A program made the translations under genes and the position numbers. Source: Crossaster papposus (Eukaryota > Echinodermata > Asteroidea > Velatida > Solasteridae). From it: a DNA stretch of 64,000 bases. This document shows positions 22,301-37,318 of the stretch, piece after piece (within the stretch, counting starts at the first letter, position 1; each line of letters starts with the position of its first letter). The stretch spans positions 124,001 to 188,000 of the forward strand of contig JBAIAA010000099.1 in the NCBI GenBank assembly GCA_037893245.1, read 5' to 3'. The notes beneath the pieces are model-generated. The model did no database searches, was not told the origin of the DNA, and saw only the letters and a program-made list of their open reading frames with translations.

Positions 22301-25300
22301 CAGTGCAGTGATGAAAGGGACACCGATAATACCGGTGTGACATGAACATCAGACTCCTGTAAAAATCGGACTCATTTTCCCTATTATTGGTCAAACCCTC
22401 TGATGTGACCGGTCACCCTCTAGATTATCATAATCATCACCTAATTAGGCATGCGTAATACTACCAATAAGTCCGTATTTCACAGAGTCTGAAACTTATG
22501 CCGCGTCTGCGTGGTAGGGTTAATAAGCAACGTTTTAAGTGCATACGCAGTTAGTGTTTTCTTACCTTGCTTGAGTGGGGCGTCGATTGTCATAGTATAG
22601 AACTGGAAATTGCCTCTCTCCTCCACATCGGTAACGTGCACCTCGTAGGCTGAGTGAAGAATTGAAATAATACATTAAAGGCGGGGGAAACGTAGAGATA
22701 TGTCTATTTTCACACACATCATTATAAGGAAAATACATACTAGAATAAACGTAAACTTAATTTTGTTTCCCTACTCGACTGTAATCTTGAGGGGTGCTAG
22801 CAAAATTTCAAAAACAATATTCACAACTGACATTTAACATCTAGCACCACAACCCTACTTGCACATCATGAGCCCAAATGCCAAAATTTACTGTTAAGTC
22901 AGGTAATACCGGGGAAGTCAGGTTGGCGTAGCGGTTCTTTCCACGCCTTCTACCACTACGACCCTCAAAGATCTTAGAGAAAAGGGTTAGGGTACAGTGC
23001 TACAGTGCCTTGGGCACTTTGTAGTGATCCTTGGTTTCATTACGAGAAATATATAATAATAATAACTTGGGGAGACAAATTAGCGTAAGTTTGTAGGTAA
23101 TAAGGAGACAGTGGCACTTAGGGAGACATTTCAGTGTAGCTACCCTAAAATACGATATTTTGGAGTTACTTTTGTCCCAGAACGACAGATTTTGGTCTAA
23201 ATAGCATAAATCTCAAAGATCTTAGAGAAAAGGGTTAGGGTACAGTGCTGCAGTGCCTTGGGCACTTTGTAGTGATCCTTGGTTTCATTACGAGAAATAT
23301 ATAATAATAATAACTTGGGGAGACAAATTAGCGTGAGTTTGTAGGTAATAAGGAGACAGTGGCACTTAGGGAGACATTTCAGTGTAGCTACCCTAAAATA
23401 CGATATTTGGGAGTTATTTTTGTCCCAGAACTTAGATTTTTGGTCTAAATAGCATAAATCTCAAAGATCTTAGAGAAAATGGTTAGGGTACAGAGTTTAT
23501 TATGGTTGTGAGCACATGTCAGAACGATGTATGGTTTATTGCATGATGCAAGGTTTATAATGTACATGTATACCTAGACTTGCAGATAAAGTGAAGTTTA
23601 TTTACAGGTTAATTGTTTGTTACTCTCTGATTAGTTATGATTGCTCAAATGTTATTAGATAACCAGATTGCCATTGTTGATTCATGTTTGTAATTTACAA
23701 TCAATATTTTAATGTCAATATATGAATTTGTTGTGGACAGAATAAAACGTGTTCGTGTTCAACTAAGCTCATGGTCCCAGAGTTCGACACTTTATCCGCC
23801 ACACTTACCGAAATGTTCTTGCGAGGCACAGGCTGCTGTGGTCATCTCGAAAACGTCATATTCCAACGATTTTGTGATCGGATCTTTTCCACATTTTCCT
23901 GTTTAAACAAAAGTTTTAAAAAGGTACCGAACTTGGTGTCTAAGCCAAAAGTACAACCTTGAATCTAGTGCACGAGGAAAAAATACACAGTATATTGTTA
24001 ATATACTTGTTGTGGTTTCCTCCATAATACTTCCTCGTGGGAATTTTAACAGGGGGTGACATATCAACACTTTTACGAAGCATTAAGACACACAAGACGG
24101 TGTCAGTCAGTCGGAGAGACATATATCATGTCTTAGTGTCATACAGTTTGATTCTGACCTGAGGGACTTTACTTTAAGTTATTTTTACACTTGACAAGGC
24201 AGGCGTTATAGGACATCTTAAGCCTGAATATTAAGTTTAAGAAGGGGTCTTCATCATTTCTTGATCGTTTTTTTGTTAATGTCTTCTTCATCTTCTTGAA
24301 CATGCATGTTCTGTTCTGTTCTGTGATGCTGGAAGCAGTATAGGCTCTTTGACGCGAGTGTGTTAGTGAGAGCCAGACAATGAAATTGTTCTCCTTTAAA
24401 GGCATAAGAGACAGTTTCTGTCCGAGTTAGATACCTTGTTGTCACAGACTTTCTATACTTTGGCCTAACAGCTGTCTTTTCCAGGTTCGAGTCTCTAAGA
24501 CGAGTGGCATGAACATGCAGAAATACCCAGAAATGTATGTACTACAGACTAAATAAAGCGTAAAATATATGACCAAAGAAACAAATCTTTTTGGAAATTG
24601 ATAATTGAGCCGGACGATTTTCGTAGATGAAATTAAAGTGCCGTCATAAGAATTGTGTGCACTATAAGTGTTGCAATAACTGAGAAAGCATATACTTGCC
24701 TGCAGCACATACACAGGTGTCACCAACACATAATTTCCCGAGCATGTTAGAGCCCTCCTTGGGACTGATGAACTTCACACACTCCTCCGCTATAACATAT
24801 ACAGAAATAAAATATTTTGTTAGATTGATTCGAGCGGGGCTTGAACCTGCGACCTCCGAATTACCGTTCCGGTGCTCTACTAACTGAACTATATATGCGA
24901 CACATCGTAGGAATACGATGTGTCGCCGGCAATATGGTTGGCCGGTGTGCTAACTTCTCTGATGGGATTTAGCGGATAATTGAGCACGTTACAAACGTTT
25001 AAAAAGTTAATCATTTATCCGCCGCATGTGTGTTGGATCAAAATGTTCCCACCGGAGAAGTAAGACCGTGCACTGGTAAACAAAATAGTATGTTTAAAAC
25101 TGCCTCATGGGCCAGGATGCAATGTTGGCCCATGAGTCAGTTTTAAACATACTTATTCCCAATCATAAGGTGTTTATGTGCGTATAAAGGCATAAACTTA
25201 TTTGTACAAGCCACGATACAGTCAAAGTCGGACCGTACCAGGGTATCAATGTCAGTACGGCTGGAAATGTATACATTTGGGAAGGCGCGGTTAATTTTGC

Positions 25301-28300
25301 AATGTGCATTCTTGGTGACCGACAGTGCTCAGCGTGGGAACGTGTGCTGGCTAGCCCACTCGTGTGTCACGTGACAAGCGGGTGAATAACGCAGGGTAAC
25401 AATCGATCACTTGCTCCAAACAGTTTTTGCTGGTCGGACGCTCTAGATATTGCTCTGCGAGAATATTTGCCGATTTACGAGACAAAATTGGCTCAACGGA
25501 CTGTTGGCTAAAGTCTGAATTAACGGGAGCGGTCTGATAAGTGAAATTAAGCTGGGACCAGTATCTTCGACGACAAGAATGGGGCAACGAGCAACAGCAA
25601 AGCTGAAAGAGGTACCGCAAGTGAGGTGAATTCGATGGGGAAAAAACAGCGATAGTAACACAAGATCGGGGCACGAGCACACCGACCGACACTCCGGTAA
25701 GAGGTGCTCCGGTACCCATTATTCACCAGCGATTAATGGAAAATAATACCAGCAGCATGCATAAAACAACCCATTAACCATGTCATTGTCAGCAACTACC
25801 ACAAACAAAAACAACCTGGAGTCATTCAGATACTGATGAGCACCCCAACTTTGCGACCAGACGTGTCTACACGGGAGTGCAACTAGCAGAGACCGGGTAA
25901 GCCGCAAATGTTTTTCCGTAAACCCTGTGGTTGGCAATGCATAGTAATAGTATCGCAAACTTGTAACCCCAGTTCAGGCTTTGGCCAAAATATTTCCAAC
26001 TCAGTCCAGCGCCGCTATAAAGGGTCCCCTCTGATCTTCTGTACGCAAATGGGTCGCCCCTAACAGTAACACGGTACCAATTCAGGGCGGTACTTAGATC
26101 CAGTCCAATACCATGCTGGATCCCCCGCACGGCAAGATGGAATTTATCCTTTATAATAAACACCCACAAAGGGGGAAGGTCAAGGAATTACTCAGATTCG
26201 GTGTTTTCCCGTGGTTACGTAGACCCAAATTCACCTTTGTACCCTAAGTTATTGTTTTCAGCTGTCGTTCCTGCCGGCAATTTTAGGAAAGTTGACGTCC
26301 TTAATTTAACAAAAAGATATTTCAGATGTAAATAAACACAATACCAATGTGGCAATTCGAAAGGTGGAAATAAGCTGAGGTAATTACTTATTTCAAATAT
26401 CAGTCATTTACGCTCAATAGAGCAGCTGGGTTTGGGAGTAATGTAATGCGTCCCTTGCTATCGGTTGTAAGCGTGTTTAGAAGTTAAATGCACGTGTCTA
26501 ATTCCTAAACATCAACGTTTATACCCGCGTCACATTGTCTCGAAATTGACACCAGATGGCCATACAATAAAGGAATTTCGAATTTCGCGCGAAGATGGCC
26601 ATGAACTTGGTCAACAGCCAACCAACAGCCGAAGCAAGTACGATGCCTACAGAAGGTTACACGATTGCACCCGAACCACACACGCAGGCAACACAAATAT
26701 GTGAATTTGTACCCGCAGGCCACACGAAGGCCACACGAAGGCCACACGAAGGCCACACGAAGGCCACACGAAGGCCACACGAAGGCCACACGAAGGCCAC
26801 ACGAAGGCCACACGAAGGCCACACGAAGGCCACACGAAGGCCACACGAAGGCCACACGAAGGCCACACGAAGGCCACACGAAGGCCACACGAAGGCCACA
26901 CGAAGGCCACACGAAGGCCACACGAAGGCCACACGAAGGCCACACGAAGGCCACACGAAGGCCACACGAAGGCCACACGATGGCCACACGATGGCCACAC
27001 GATGGCTACACGACGTCGTATTGAGAGTACGATGCGTTCGAACTAGGTCACGAAGGCGTCACGTTTTGGGAGTTACACACGCCTCGGCTCTGTAGAGTTG
27101 CTCAGGACTGACTGAGAAAGATGCTCTGAGGCTAGCCTTTTATAATTATGTCCACGTTACCATGACACATGGGAAACGCTCGAGCTACTCAAATTCGGCT
27201 GTCTTCGCCGACACCGTGGTCCCATCTCGATGTCATCGTATTATAATACGATGGCTACACGACGGCATTGCGAGGGCTTCACGTAGTCGTGTTGCCCTTC
27301 CTAAAACAATCGGGCAGCTTCTTGTTTCCTTCGTATTGTTTTCGTGAGGCGAAAAATGTCCGAAGGCACCGATGACTACATGTAGTAAAGACGAAGTTGA
27401 CACGATTTGACAAGATGCCCTCACGGTGGCTTTACAAAGGGCAAAATGGACACACGAATTCAACATGAAAATTTATCTTCGCAAGGTCCTTCGGCAATTT
27501 GTTGGCATGCCAAAGATTTTGCCACCGCTAACGGAGTTGCTGCCAGTGCCTGAGAAACTCTACCGGCGGTCATACGATGGGTTAAGACGCCCTCACGAAT
27601 GGCCCGATGTTTTTACGATCAGAGCCGAATTTGAACATTTCCTTTATCGTATGGCCATCTGGTGTCCATTTCGGGACAGTGTGACGCGGGCATTAATGGC
27701 TAAACACTATTCATCATCGTGCTGCCGGGCATGTTTGGCATGGAGGCATGTTTTCAAGCTGATGGCGGGAAGGTTTTTGTTTAAAAGTGTACTTCGACAG
27801 AGTGAGGCGTTGTCAGAAGGTGTAAATGATTAATTTCCTAACTTTTAAACATGAGTGGGTGCCTTTATATTGAAGTTATGGCAATAACGAGATTGGAAAC
27901 ATTGCCCAGTGGGTCTAGTATAACAGATAAACTCTCGCATTTTAAATAAGCCACGATTGTTACTATTGTAAACAGATGTATAAACAAATTATTGTGTGTA
28001 CGTGTATTGTATTGTATTGTAGAGTACCGAAGTCAATACGTCATCTTATGGCTGTTCAAGTTACTCAACCGTTTCCCTGTGCTTCTCAGTCGACTTGTGC
28101 GACAACTGACGTCACACTTCTGTACTCTATTGCATATCCACTGTTTGAAGTTGGCAAGTTTAAAATTTACTGATATGTGTAGAACCGGTTAACTGCTTAA
28201 CAAGAACTAAAACCAGTGATTTTGTTGATAACGTTATAATTAAGTTGATAACGATATAATGTGATACAAATATAGTGAACGAATAATTGAGACATCCGAC

Positions 28301-29475
28301 TGGAAGAAAGAATAACAGTTTGGAGGCAGAGCCTCATCACGCACGTGCCCAATATATATATGGAGATTGACGCGTGCGTTTCACCAGCTGCTCGATATGG
28401 CGCAATGTGTGTTGGATTGTGACGTGGGATTGTTAATACGAAATCATTGTGTTATTGCGCCTGCCGTGTAAAAATTTTAATCCATGAAAGGGTCATGCGC
28501 AAGACTTCATTGCAATCCAAATGTAATGCGAGACCAAAAAAGCATTTAACTGACTGGTATATGTTTTATCGGCCGTTTAAACATACCCACATGTCGGGAT
28601 TTCGACCAATATGATAGACTAAACCGTCCCATGCATTTATGAATCATGTGAAATAGAACTTGGGAACTGATGAAAAAGAATGGAACATACACTAGTTAAA
28701 TTTGACTTAAAAAGTCCAAACCGCACCCAACTGATCCTTGCTGGGCGACCGTTTTCTAGTCAAATTTGACTAGTGTTTTTAAGAGTATACTGTGTGCATA
28801 CAAAATACCGAACCATCAACTATTAAGACAATCAGTCTGTACGCTCGGTGACAAATGCTCGACTCCTAGTGAAGCCATTTTCTTTAGTCAAACTGGAAAA
28901 ACAATTAGCTTAACGAAAGCGTTAACGGAAGACGTTGTATGTTTGTACTTACTTGGGTTGTAGTAGTCATATACGTGGACTGCCACCGGTTGCACCTTGC
29001 CGACATTAAACTCACGTTCGGCGCGAAACTGAATCCGAATTGCTTCCGCTCCAGTGATCTAAACACGCCAAAAAGCAATTAATCAAGAACAGTTTTCCCA
29101 CCATTCAAAAGCCTACAGTGCTAAAAGGTAGTAGGCATATACGGCAAGTTCTTTGGTCGTAATTTAAAAGAAATCAACGTATTTTACACCCGCCCGATTC
29201 TCCCAATTTGGCACTCTATGACCTCTTCCCGAAGTTAAGGAAGGAGCTCGGTGGTCGCCATTTTGACTCAGATCATAACGTCATTGGTGCTCGGGTGACC
29301 ACTTCCTGGGGCCCCAGACGACGATTTCAACTTCCTTCGTATTTACAGCCAAGAAGGGCAACAAAGCATGTATTAACATATTCTTAGTTAAATAAGTTGG
29401 TAAACTAACTAACAATGTTTACATTTCTCAAATTTGACCAACTTTTTGCCCAATTATTTTACCCACCGTTGATCA

Positions 29476-29512
<37 letters not shown>

Positions 29513-32500
29513 TTCTGGTAATGAAACCAAGGATCCTTCAAAAGCGCTCAAGGCACTGTAGCTCGTAAGCCAGAAGAAACCCGTAGACAGAGGCTGTGTC
29601 AGCCAGGAACACCGGGGCAAACCCCTTCTCTTAGCGAAGAGTGTTCTGGGTTCTTTTACGTGCATTATACAATTTTATAATGTTATAATGGGAAAGATAT
29701 ATACACACATTATAAATTATACAACACACGGGACCTACAACTTTACGTCCCATCCGAAGGACGAAGCAATAGTGGTTTAATTGCCTTGCTTAAGGACACA
29801 CGTGTCCCGGCCGGGATTCGAACTCACGCTCTGTGGAACAGAAAACACACGCTCTTAACCACTCGGCCACGACACTCCACGATTTAAAGGTAGGATACAC
29901 CATTTACTACTGAATAATTAAGAAGTATATTATCTGAAAGTAAATAATGATTCCAGGCAACCAGCTAAGTGATTGCTCTAGATATTCTATAATTGTTCCA
30001 ATTTTCTTTATTTTGAAAACAACACAAGAATAACTGCCCGACGCCGGGTGAAAACGAACGCCGTATTTCATGTTTTTCTCGGCATCCATGATTGTAAAAC
30101 TTTGGACAGGTCAGCTAAACGACATTTACTATAAAATACAACCCCCAAATCCACCCTTTCATTAATTCAAGCAATTACCAATGTTGTGTCTAAGATTGTT
30201 CTACTAGTTACGGTGTAACAACCGTGCGGTTGGACCGATCAGGCGCAGTTATTTGGCTCTAGAACTGCGTCTGGGACCGATTGCCAGACTTACTTCATCG
30301 AAGTAGAACACCACTGTGTGATCCGTCACTTCATACCTCTCAACCAGCCCACCACTGTTTTCCTTAACCTGTCGGTGCAGAATCAAAAACCATTATCAGG
30401 TCTAACCCTAACCCTTGAGATTTGGAAATGAGAAGTCTTTAGGAAATACATGAATTACATTTCGCACTGGTTACCGCAGTTTTTATCATAACATTTTTTT
30501 TCAACAAACTTGAAACATCTTTTAAAGAAAAACTGCACTTAAAAGTGAAATAAAATGTGAAATTATCGTTTTTCATTGACTGCTCATACTGCAATCATAA
30601 AAACATTACCTTGAAAAATACTCTTATAGGGATGGCAACAGCAAAATCTACGGGCACCTCTTTTTTATGACATTGCAACCCCCCCCCCCCCCCCCCCCCC
30701 CCCCTCCCCCGCTTGTTTTTGACGAAAAATTTGTTTTTTTCATAATTTTCAAAATGCCTGTTGTTGCATGTTATTCTACCTATACAATTTTCAAAGGTCA
30801 AACCTGAGATTATTTCTTTATGGATGGCCTATAGTAAAATTATCTTTCTCATGACATACTTTTACCGTGTGCCAAACTTTATGTTTTAATCATCATGTAA
30901 ACAATTTGTGACCCAGCACGAGTAAATGAGACACTTTGAGGCAGAAATTGAAATAGAGATTTTGATTTCATCATTTAAAGCTTGTTTAGCTTTAAATGAT
31001 GATATCAAAATCTCAAATTTTATTTTTGCCTCAAAGTGTCTCATTTACTCGTGCTGGGTCACATTTTATCATATTGTTCACCAATCTGCCTGACTATAGC
31101 CAATTAACTTTGTTTTCTTACGGTTTCCAGATCCTCCACAACAGCTTTGTAGCCGGTGTACAGCCCCACATCCAAAATAGCCATGCCAGTTCTCTCCCCC
31201 CGCAAGTACCTGCCGTGTACCAACACATTTAATAGTCGGAGGTTTTTTTTCTTTCAAACCAACATCATTTTCAAGAAACGTTATACTAAATACTGTAAAC
31301 AAATTTGTTAGAAAAATCAAGAAAAAGACATGACTTTGTATGCAATAATGGTAATTATGTACAGTCGAACCCTGATTAATAACAATATCCTGATTAAGGA
31401 ACACAAATTAGGTCCCGAGTCTTTGTTTTTTCTTTGTTTTTCATTGAGGTACCAAATTCCCAAGGACCTTGATATAAAGGTGTTTGAATGTATGAATTCT
31501 AAATCAACAGTGCAGCCAACCATTAGCCAATAGTGTCTAAAATCAGAATTTACTTTAAATTTACTAAGTAGCTCTCCCTGTTTCTGACTTATAGCCAGAA
31601 TTAGGGCTTCGACAGCCGAACGCTGTGAAATTTGTATACAAAATGCGAACAAAGATTTTGCCAAAACACTAATTAAAAGGTAGGATACATCATTTGCAGA
31701 TATCGATTTTTTTTCACTACCGAATTATTAATATTAAAAACGTGAAGTCTTGTAAATGTTTGGGTGTGCATGTAGTTATTGATGGATCTCAATAACTACA
31801 TGATGAATCTCAGGAAGCTTCGTTCCTCCAGCAGCGACAGAACCAATCCGCTCCAAATATTTCATTTATCATGATATTTTTTACAAAACACCACTACCCG
31901 ACCTGCCGCTTGAGAGAAAAGAGGACACTCACGAGGCTATTGTGTAGCAGTAAAACCTCCCAGTCTAGGGAAATGTGCATAAGTAGATGGCTCTACAGGT
32001 AAGTTGAGCGACGTAGACCTATGAATATGAGCCTTGCAATCCGGTGTCATATCACACTGATTGTTGCCATAGATCAGCCAATCAAGTTTGCTTGAAGATA
32101 GTATTTAATATCGACTGGCCCCATGTTTCGGGTTTAGTGTTACAGATACCGCGCACATTGAGTACAATTTGATTGACTTCAAAATAGCCATACCTGACTT
32201 GGATGTTGTAGGGCAGATACTCCTTGTCGTTGTTCTCAGGTTGATCCAGCTGGAGATCATCGTCCTCGTTTATCAGCAGTTCGAAGTCACACTCACTCAA
32301 GTCAGGCTCAGGGATGTAGTAAGTAGCCTCAAACTACAGAAGTGTAAAATATTTACGACGGTCGTCAGTTTGGTATTGTATACATAATTTTATTTGGGTA
32401 TGTAGTACAGTGTGTATTTCAACGCTTGTAGTTTGTATTGAATAATTCTTTTTACTTCTTGTAATGGTTTACCTGGAAATTGCAAATAGTTACTTGGATG

Positions 32501-35500
32501 GTCTCCAAATGAAATTTACCTTAAACTGTCCCATGCCTGCCCCTTCTGTATTGATGAACACGTTCATCTCTTGGCTCTTATCGGGAACCTCAAACGAAAA
32601 TGAATATCAGAGACGTGATAAAATAGTTATTTTCAGTTAGCATAGCGTTAGTGTAAGCCAAAATCATTTACACACTGTGAATCCATTTTTCATATAGGAG
32701 GTAGAGGAGGTACAATTCCAAATACGCCATAAAACAATTTTCTCAGTCAAATACAGAAACTGTTTGCCAGTTTGTTGTTTTGTTCATCAATCTTGAACCA
32801 TAACGCGATATTTACATGAAACATTATTTATAGACTGATTAATTTTAAATTAAAAAAATTGTACTGGTGTCAAATCAAAAAAAAATGTACAGGTGTCAAT
32901 TTTTGTTGTACATCTTGAGAAAAATATCCTGTGAGTCACAGAGTATTTACAACATCAGGACATTTCATAAAGCTGATCTTCAAAGATCACAACGTTCATA
33001 AATTAGAAGTGCGGCTATAAAGCTTCCTATAAAGCTTTCTAATAATAATAATAGTAATAAATAAATAAACACATAACAAAAATATTAAACAAATAGTTAA
33101 TTTAACATTTGAATTAACAAAGGAAACTGGGAGCAAAACTTACCCCTATATTCCTTTGTTCACGCACGAGCGCGTTGGCAGGGTTGAGGGCGAAAGCTTC
33201 ATCAAAGTCACTTTCCTCACACTTAACTTTACAGTTAAAATCGATGTCGTATTGTTGCACCCTGTATGCGTATTCGGACAATGCCTGAAGTGCAATAACC
33301 GTGTCCTGTAATAATAAACAGAAGAGAAACATGTATCTCCTTTATGGAAACCCAAGATTTCTTGACTGGTATAATTTGCTATAGTAAAGTGTAAGTTCCA
33401 ATTGTCCACCATTATTAGCAATAAAGTACTGAGCTTTACTTAGTAAAATTAGTAAAATAGTAATTAACGACTTGCATTAATGTTATATTTATGCACTTCG
33501 TTGGCTGCGAACTAAGCTTCAGGTACTTTCTTGTCCAACATCAATATTAACAGCCGATTTTTGTTTTACTACATTAAATATTTAAAGGAAATATACAACA
33601 TTGGTAAACATTAAACAAACAAAACTACCAAATTATTATGAAATACTTTACTCTACTGCTTGTGATTGACTGTACAATTATTGCACAATATGGTGTGCCG
33701 TCATTTTCAGGCAAAGTGGTATTTTTTTATATCAATTTTCAACTCTGGTCGGTCGATTAGCGTTGGGAAAAACTGGCTTCTTTCATACACTAGTCGGCAT
33801 TTTGTTAGCAATCGATATCAACTGGTACAAGCCAGTTAGACTGGTTTCCTAGCCAAATTCCATTCAATGTATACATGTCTAAATTTCATGTTTAATAAGT
33901 GGAGTCTGAAAATCACAAGAAAACGATTGTCAGCTTGTTTTTCCAGCATGTACGACCACAAACCTTCAAGCAAGTCAGTGTAATAATATTTGCTTTACAA
34001 TACTAACCCCCATCCCTTTCTGAAAAATACAGCAAAAGCAAATGATGTATATTACCTTTAAGTTAGATTTCCAGTGAGGATTATGGTATAACCCAATGCA
34101 TGACTTGGGTTACATTTTCGCAACGCAAATTCGCACGGATAAGTTTGTTCATTTGTTCAATTTAGCCACATATATTTTCCAAATCAAATAAGTTAAGAGG
34201 GCCTAATATTTCGATCTTAATATATATTTTCCCATCATTACCGACAACATTTTGTAAAACAATCCCTTCCACGGAAGGCGTAAAATGTATTTACTATCAG
34301 CAACCTTAATTGCAGAGCCAATATTGGGGTATGTACTGAGATAACACATTTCGACCAATGGAAGGAGCGTTTTTGGCTCATCCATGTATATTGTGGTGTA
34401 TCGTGTTAAACAATTGCTCTGCTACCTGAGAACAAAGCGCCTTAGAGTGCCTGCTGCCTCAAAACTAACTTTTAGATTATATACGTAATCAATACTTAAC
34501 AGTATTAGCCAACAAAGGCATTTTCATTGACGACCCAGGTTTAGTTCCACAAAAAACGTTTTGAGTAACCCTTTTTGTACAAATGGCAGGGAAATTATGA
34601 ATTCTTGCGTTTGAATTGGTAATTGGTCTTTTCCCGCGCTGCTTTGGTACCAATGAGTTTTGGTCTCACTCTCAGACTATCCATATTTTGTCGGACAGGG
34701 TAGTGGCGAAAAACTACCTGAACTACAGAACTACAGAATTGGCGTCATAAATGTTAAGTTAAGCTATTGTTAATTACTGGCAATTGGACGCCTAACCCAT
34801 TGGTGCCGGTATTAATTCCTCACTCACCAAATTATACATACAACAGCTAGTGTCCCACAGCTGCACAATGAACCCGAGCGTGTAGCTGTGACACAGTGAG
34901 TGTAGCTGTGACACAGTGAGTGTAGCTGTGACACAGCATAGCTGGCAACAGCATTCCGGACGGATTAGCAGGCCGCAGCTATAGATGATGTGCCCTCTGA
35001 CGTCACGTGTTTACATCTGTATTTAAATGTGCCCGGCAGTGATGCGCACCCATCGTGTTTTACATAAAATTTGCTTTAAGAGTGACGTCGCAGGTCAGAT
35101 CGCCTTTGAATTATATGACCTCTAATGTCATCTCTTAACCAAATTTATGTAAACCATGATGCGTGCGCATATTGACGGGCACATTTGAATACAGATGTAA
35201 ACAGAGGCACATCGTCTATAGCCGCTCCCCCATCAAGAGGTTAACATCCTACAATGAATTTGTGATAGTCTTCCTTTTTTCATTGAGTGCAGGGAATATC
35301 AGCTTTAATGGCTGGAATACAGATCATACCATTATACCTGTGTGGATGCGAAGCCTCCGTTGTAGTTCTCCTGATTTGTCAGCCAGTTTACAGCGGCGTG
35401 CGTGTACGGGATGTCATCCATCTGCAACAGGGCGAGTACAGCCAAGCCAGTGGTCTCAACCTCAATGGCCTTGGGTCGTTGGCTGTACCAGTACGGTTTC

Positions 35501-37285
35501 TGCCCGCCACCAAAGGAGGAGTCATCAGCTGCCCAGTATCGATAACTTGAACCTGTACAAAAGCATAAGACAGATTAAAAACAACCACCCCGGTAAATCA
35601 TTCATGAAGTAACTGGACCATAATTGGGCAAACGAATTGTAGTCAATAATGTCCACATAGTGCAGAAAGAAATCCTTCCAAAATAGTGCTAAAGGAGTGG
35701 CATTACGGGTCTAAACATGTAAATTCTTGACCACATGAATTGTTCCCCTTTCGCCTTTTTGTCGGTGGTCATTGTTGTCGCCCACAGCCCCCCGCCCCCC
35801 TCTCCCACCCCTATTTGTTTATTGTTGGCTACATATACTATGTATACCAGCTAAAGGCCATTTTTTTAAACTGCACATTCGTTAAAGTTAAAGGCGTTAA
35901 TTACCTAATTTCAACTCCAGCGAATTTCGCAGCAAATGTTTCGGGAGGTACATGATTCGCTTTTCAAGGCCGTTATGTAGCAATGTGGCATTCTATTTTG
36001 ATCGGTTATGTCATTATATACCTTCATCGTATGTAGCAATATCTTTCAGCATGTCGATGGCGTCCTGTGCACTGTTGCTGTTGGCGAGGGACAAGGCATA
36101 CGCCGTGATGGCGATAGCGTAGGGCCGGGTGAGATCACCTAACTGAGTTACAAGGAAAGCAGTTGCAGCGGCCACAGACTCGTCTTTATTCTAAACATAA
36201 AAACATCAGTCGAATAGAAGTTTAGAAATCATCTACATTTTGATCAGCAATGTTTAAATATATATCAGTACCACGTACCATGTTTGTAGGGAAAATAGAC
36301 CACAGGGCATGGCCGATTATCTTGCACCTTCTTGACGCATATCGTGAATCTATATAAATTTTACTTTAAACTACTTAGAAAGTTGTTGGGAAACTCACAA
36401 ATAAAATCCCCAAACGGTCTGCGAACCAGTACTCGATAAAATCTCAATTTAAAATTCATATTTTTCAACGACCAATCAACGAGGCCCTTCTGTCGTGGTG
36501 CGGCACGTTTGTGCGAATAGTGGGAAAATGAACCAATAGCGGGCGTTGTGAAATAGAGCGAACGTAGGCGCTGTTGACAGGAGCTGCTCAGACGATAGCG
36601 ATTTGAACAAAACAAAGTGTATTATGCACGGTTCAGATGCAGATTCCAGGGTTTTGTTGTTCTCTGAAAAGAGTTTTAAAATATCCCACGCTTGTGCCGG
36701 TAGGTGGAAAAATGTACCCAAGCAAAAATCGCCGAAAAAGCGGAGATGATCATATCGGCATTCCAATCGTACACGCACTGGTTGATGTACCGCAGGAATC
36801 TGCATTGTCAACAGTACGTGATGTAGTTGAGTATATGCCGTTAAAAAAAATAGAACAGAGGTGGAGTTTGGACCAAAAAAACGAACAATTGTCCTTGACA
36901 AACTTTCACAATGCCAGACGCACAATGCCAGACTGCAGGAAAGCTTCTGGAAGCAGCGAGGAAAAAAGAAGATCAGTGGCTGCTGTCACAGATCGAGGGG
37001 AAGGATCTTGTCACCACAGAAACATTGTATCACACAGTCTAATTTCCATCTGACTCTCCCTAATATAAATTCAGCTGGAAATGGGCAAAATGTTTGTTAT
37101 AACAGAATTGTGTATTAAATGTAAATCGGTACGAGTTGTTGTTCACCCACTCACATGTACATTGTTAAAGACATGGACAAATTTCAGTTTTACCGTCACG
37201 AAAAAAAACATGTATCAAAGACTAAAGCTAAAAAAAAAATCTGGTCGTGTATATATATTTTTCACACAATTTACATGTAGATTTT

Positions 37286-37318
<33 letters not shown>

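Larger units (their letters stand above)
26524..27690. mobile_element. TIR element carrying an 11-bp minisatellite
   Basis: A left arm at 26524-26575 (cccgcgtcac..., atggccata...) is repeated in inverse at about 27639-27690 with few mismatches, giving TIRs of about 52 bp. The interior is mostly the minisatellite at 26718-27015 and diverged versions of it (for example at 27245 and 27575). No transposase is seen. The outer ends and target duplication are uncertain. Confidence 0.6.

Noticed and set aside
26505-27095. Long ORFs on both strands with an 11-residue repeat (GHTKATRRPHE or VAFVWPSCGLR)
   Set aside because: They are produced by the 11-bp minisatellite, which has no stop in any frame. 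No domain, splice signal or codon bias supports a protein.
27426-27833. 135-codon plus-strand ORF
   Set aside because: It overlaps diverged minisatellite units and the right TIR of a transposon, and shows no recognisable domain.
35163-35612. 149-codon plus-strand ORF
   Set aside because: It is antisense to the complement exon at 35338-35552 and to the foldback MITE next to it.
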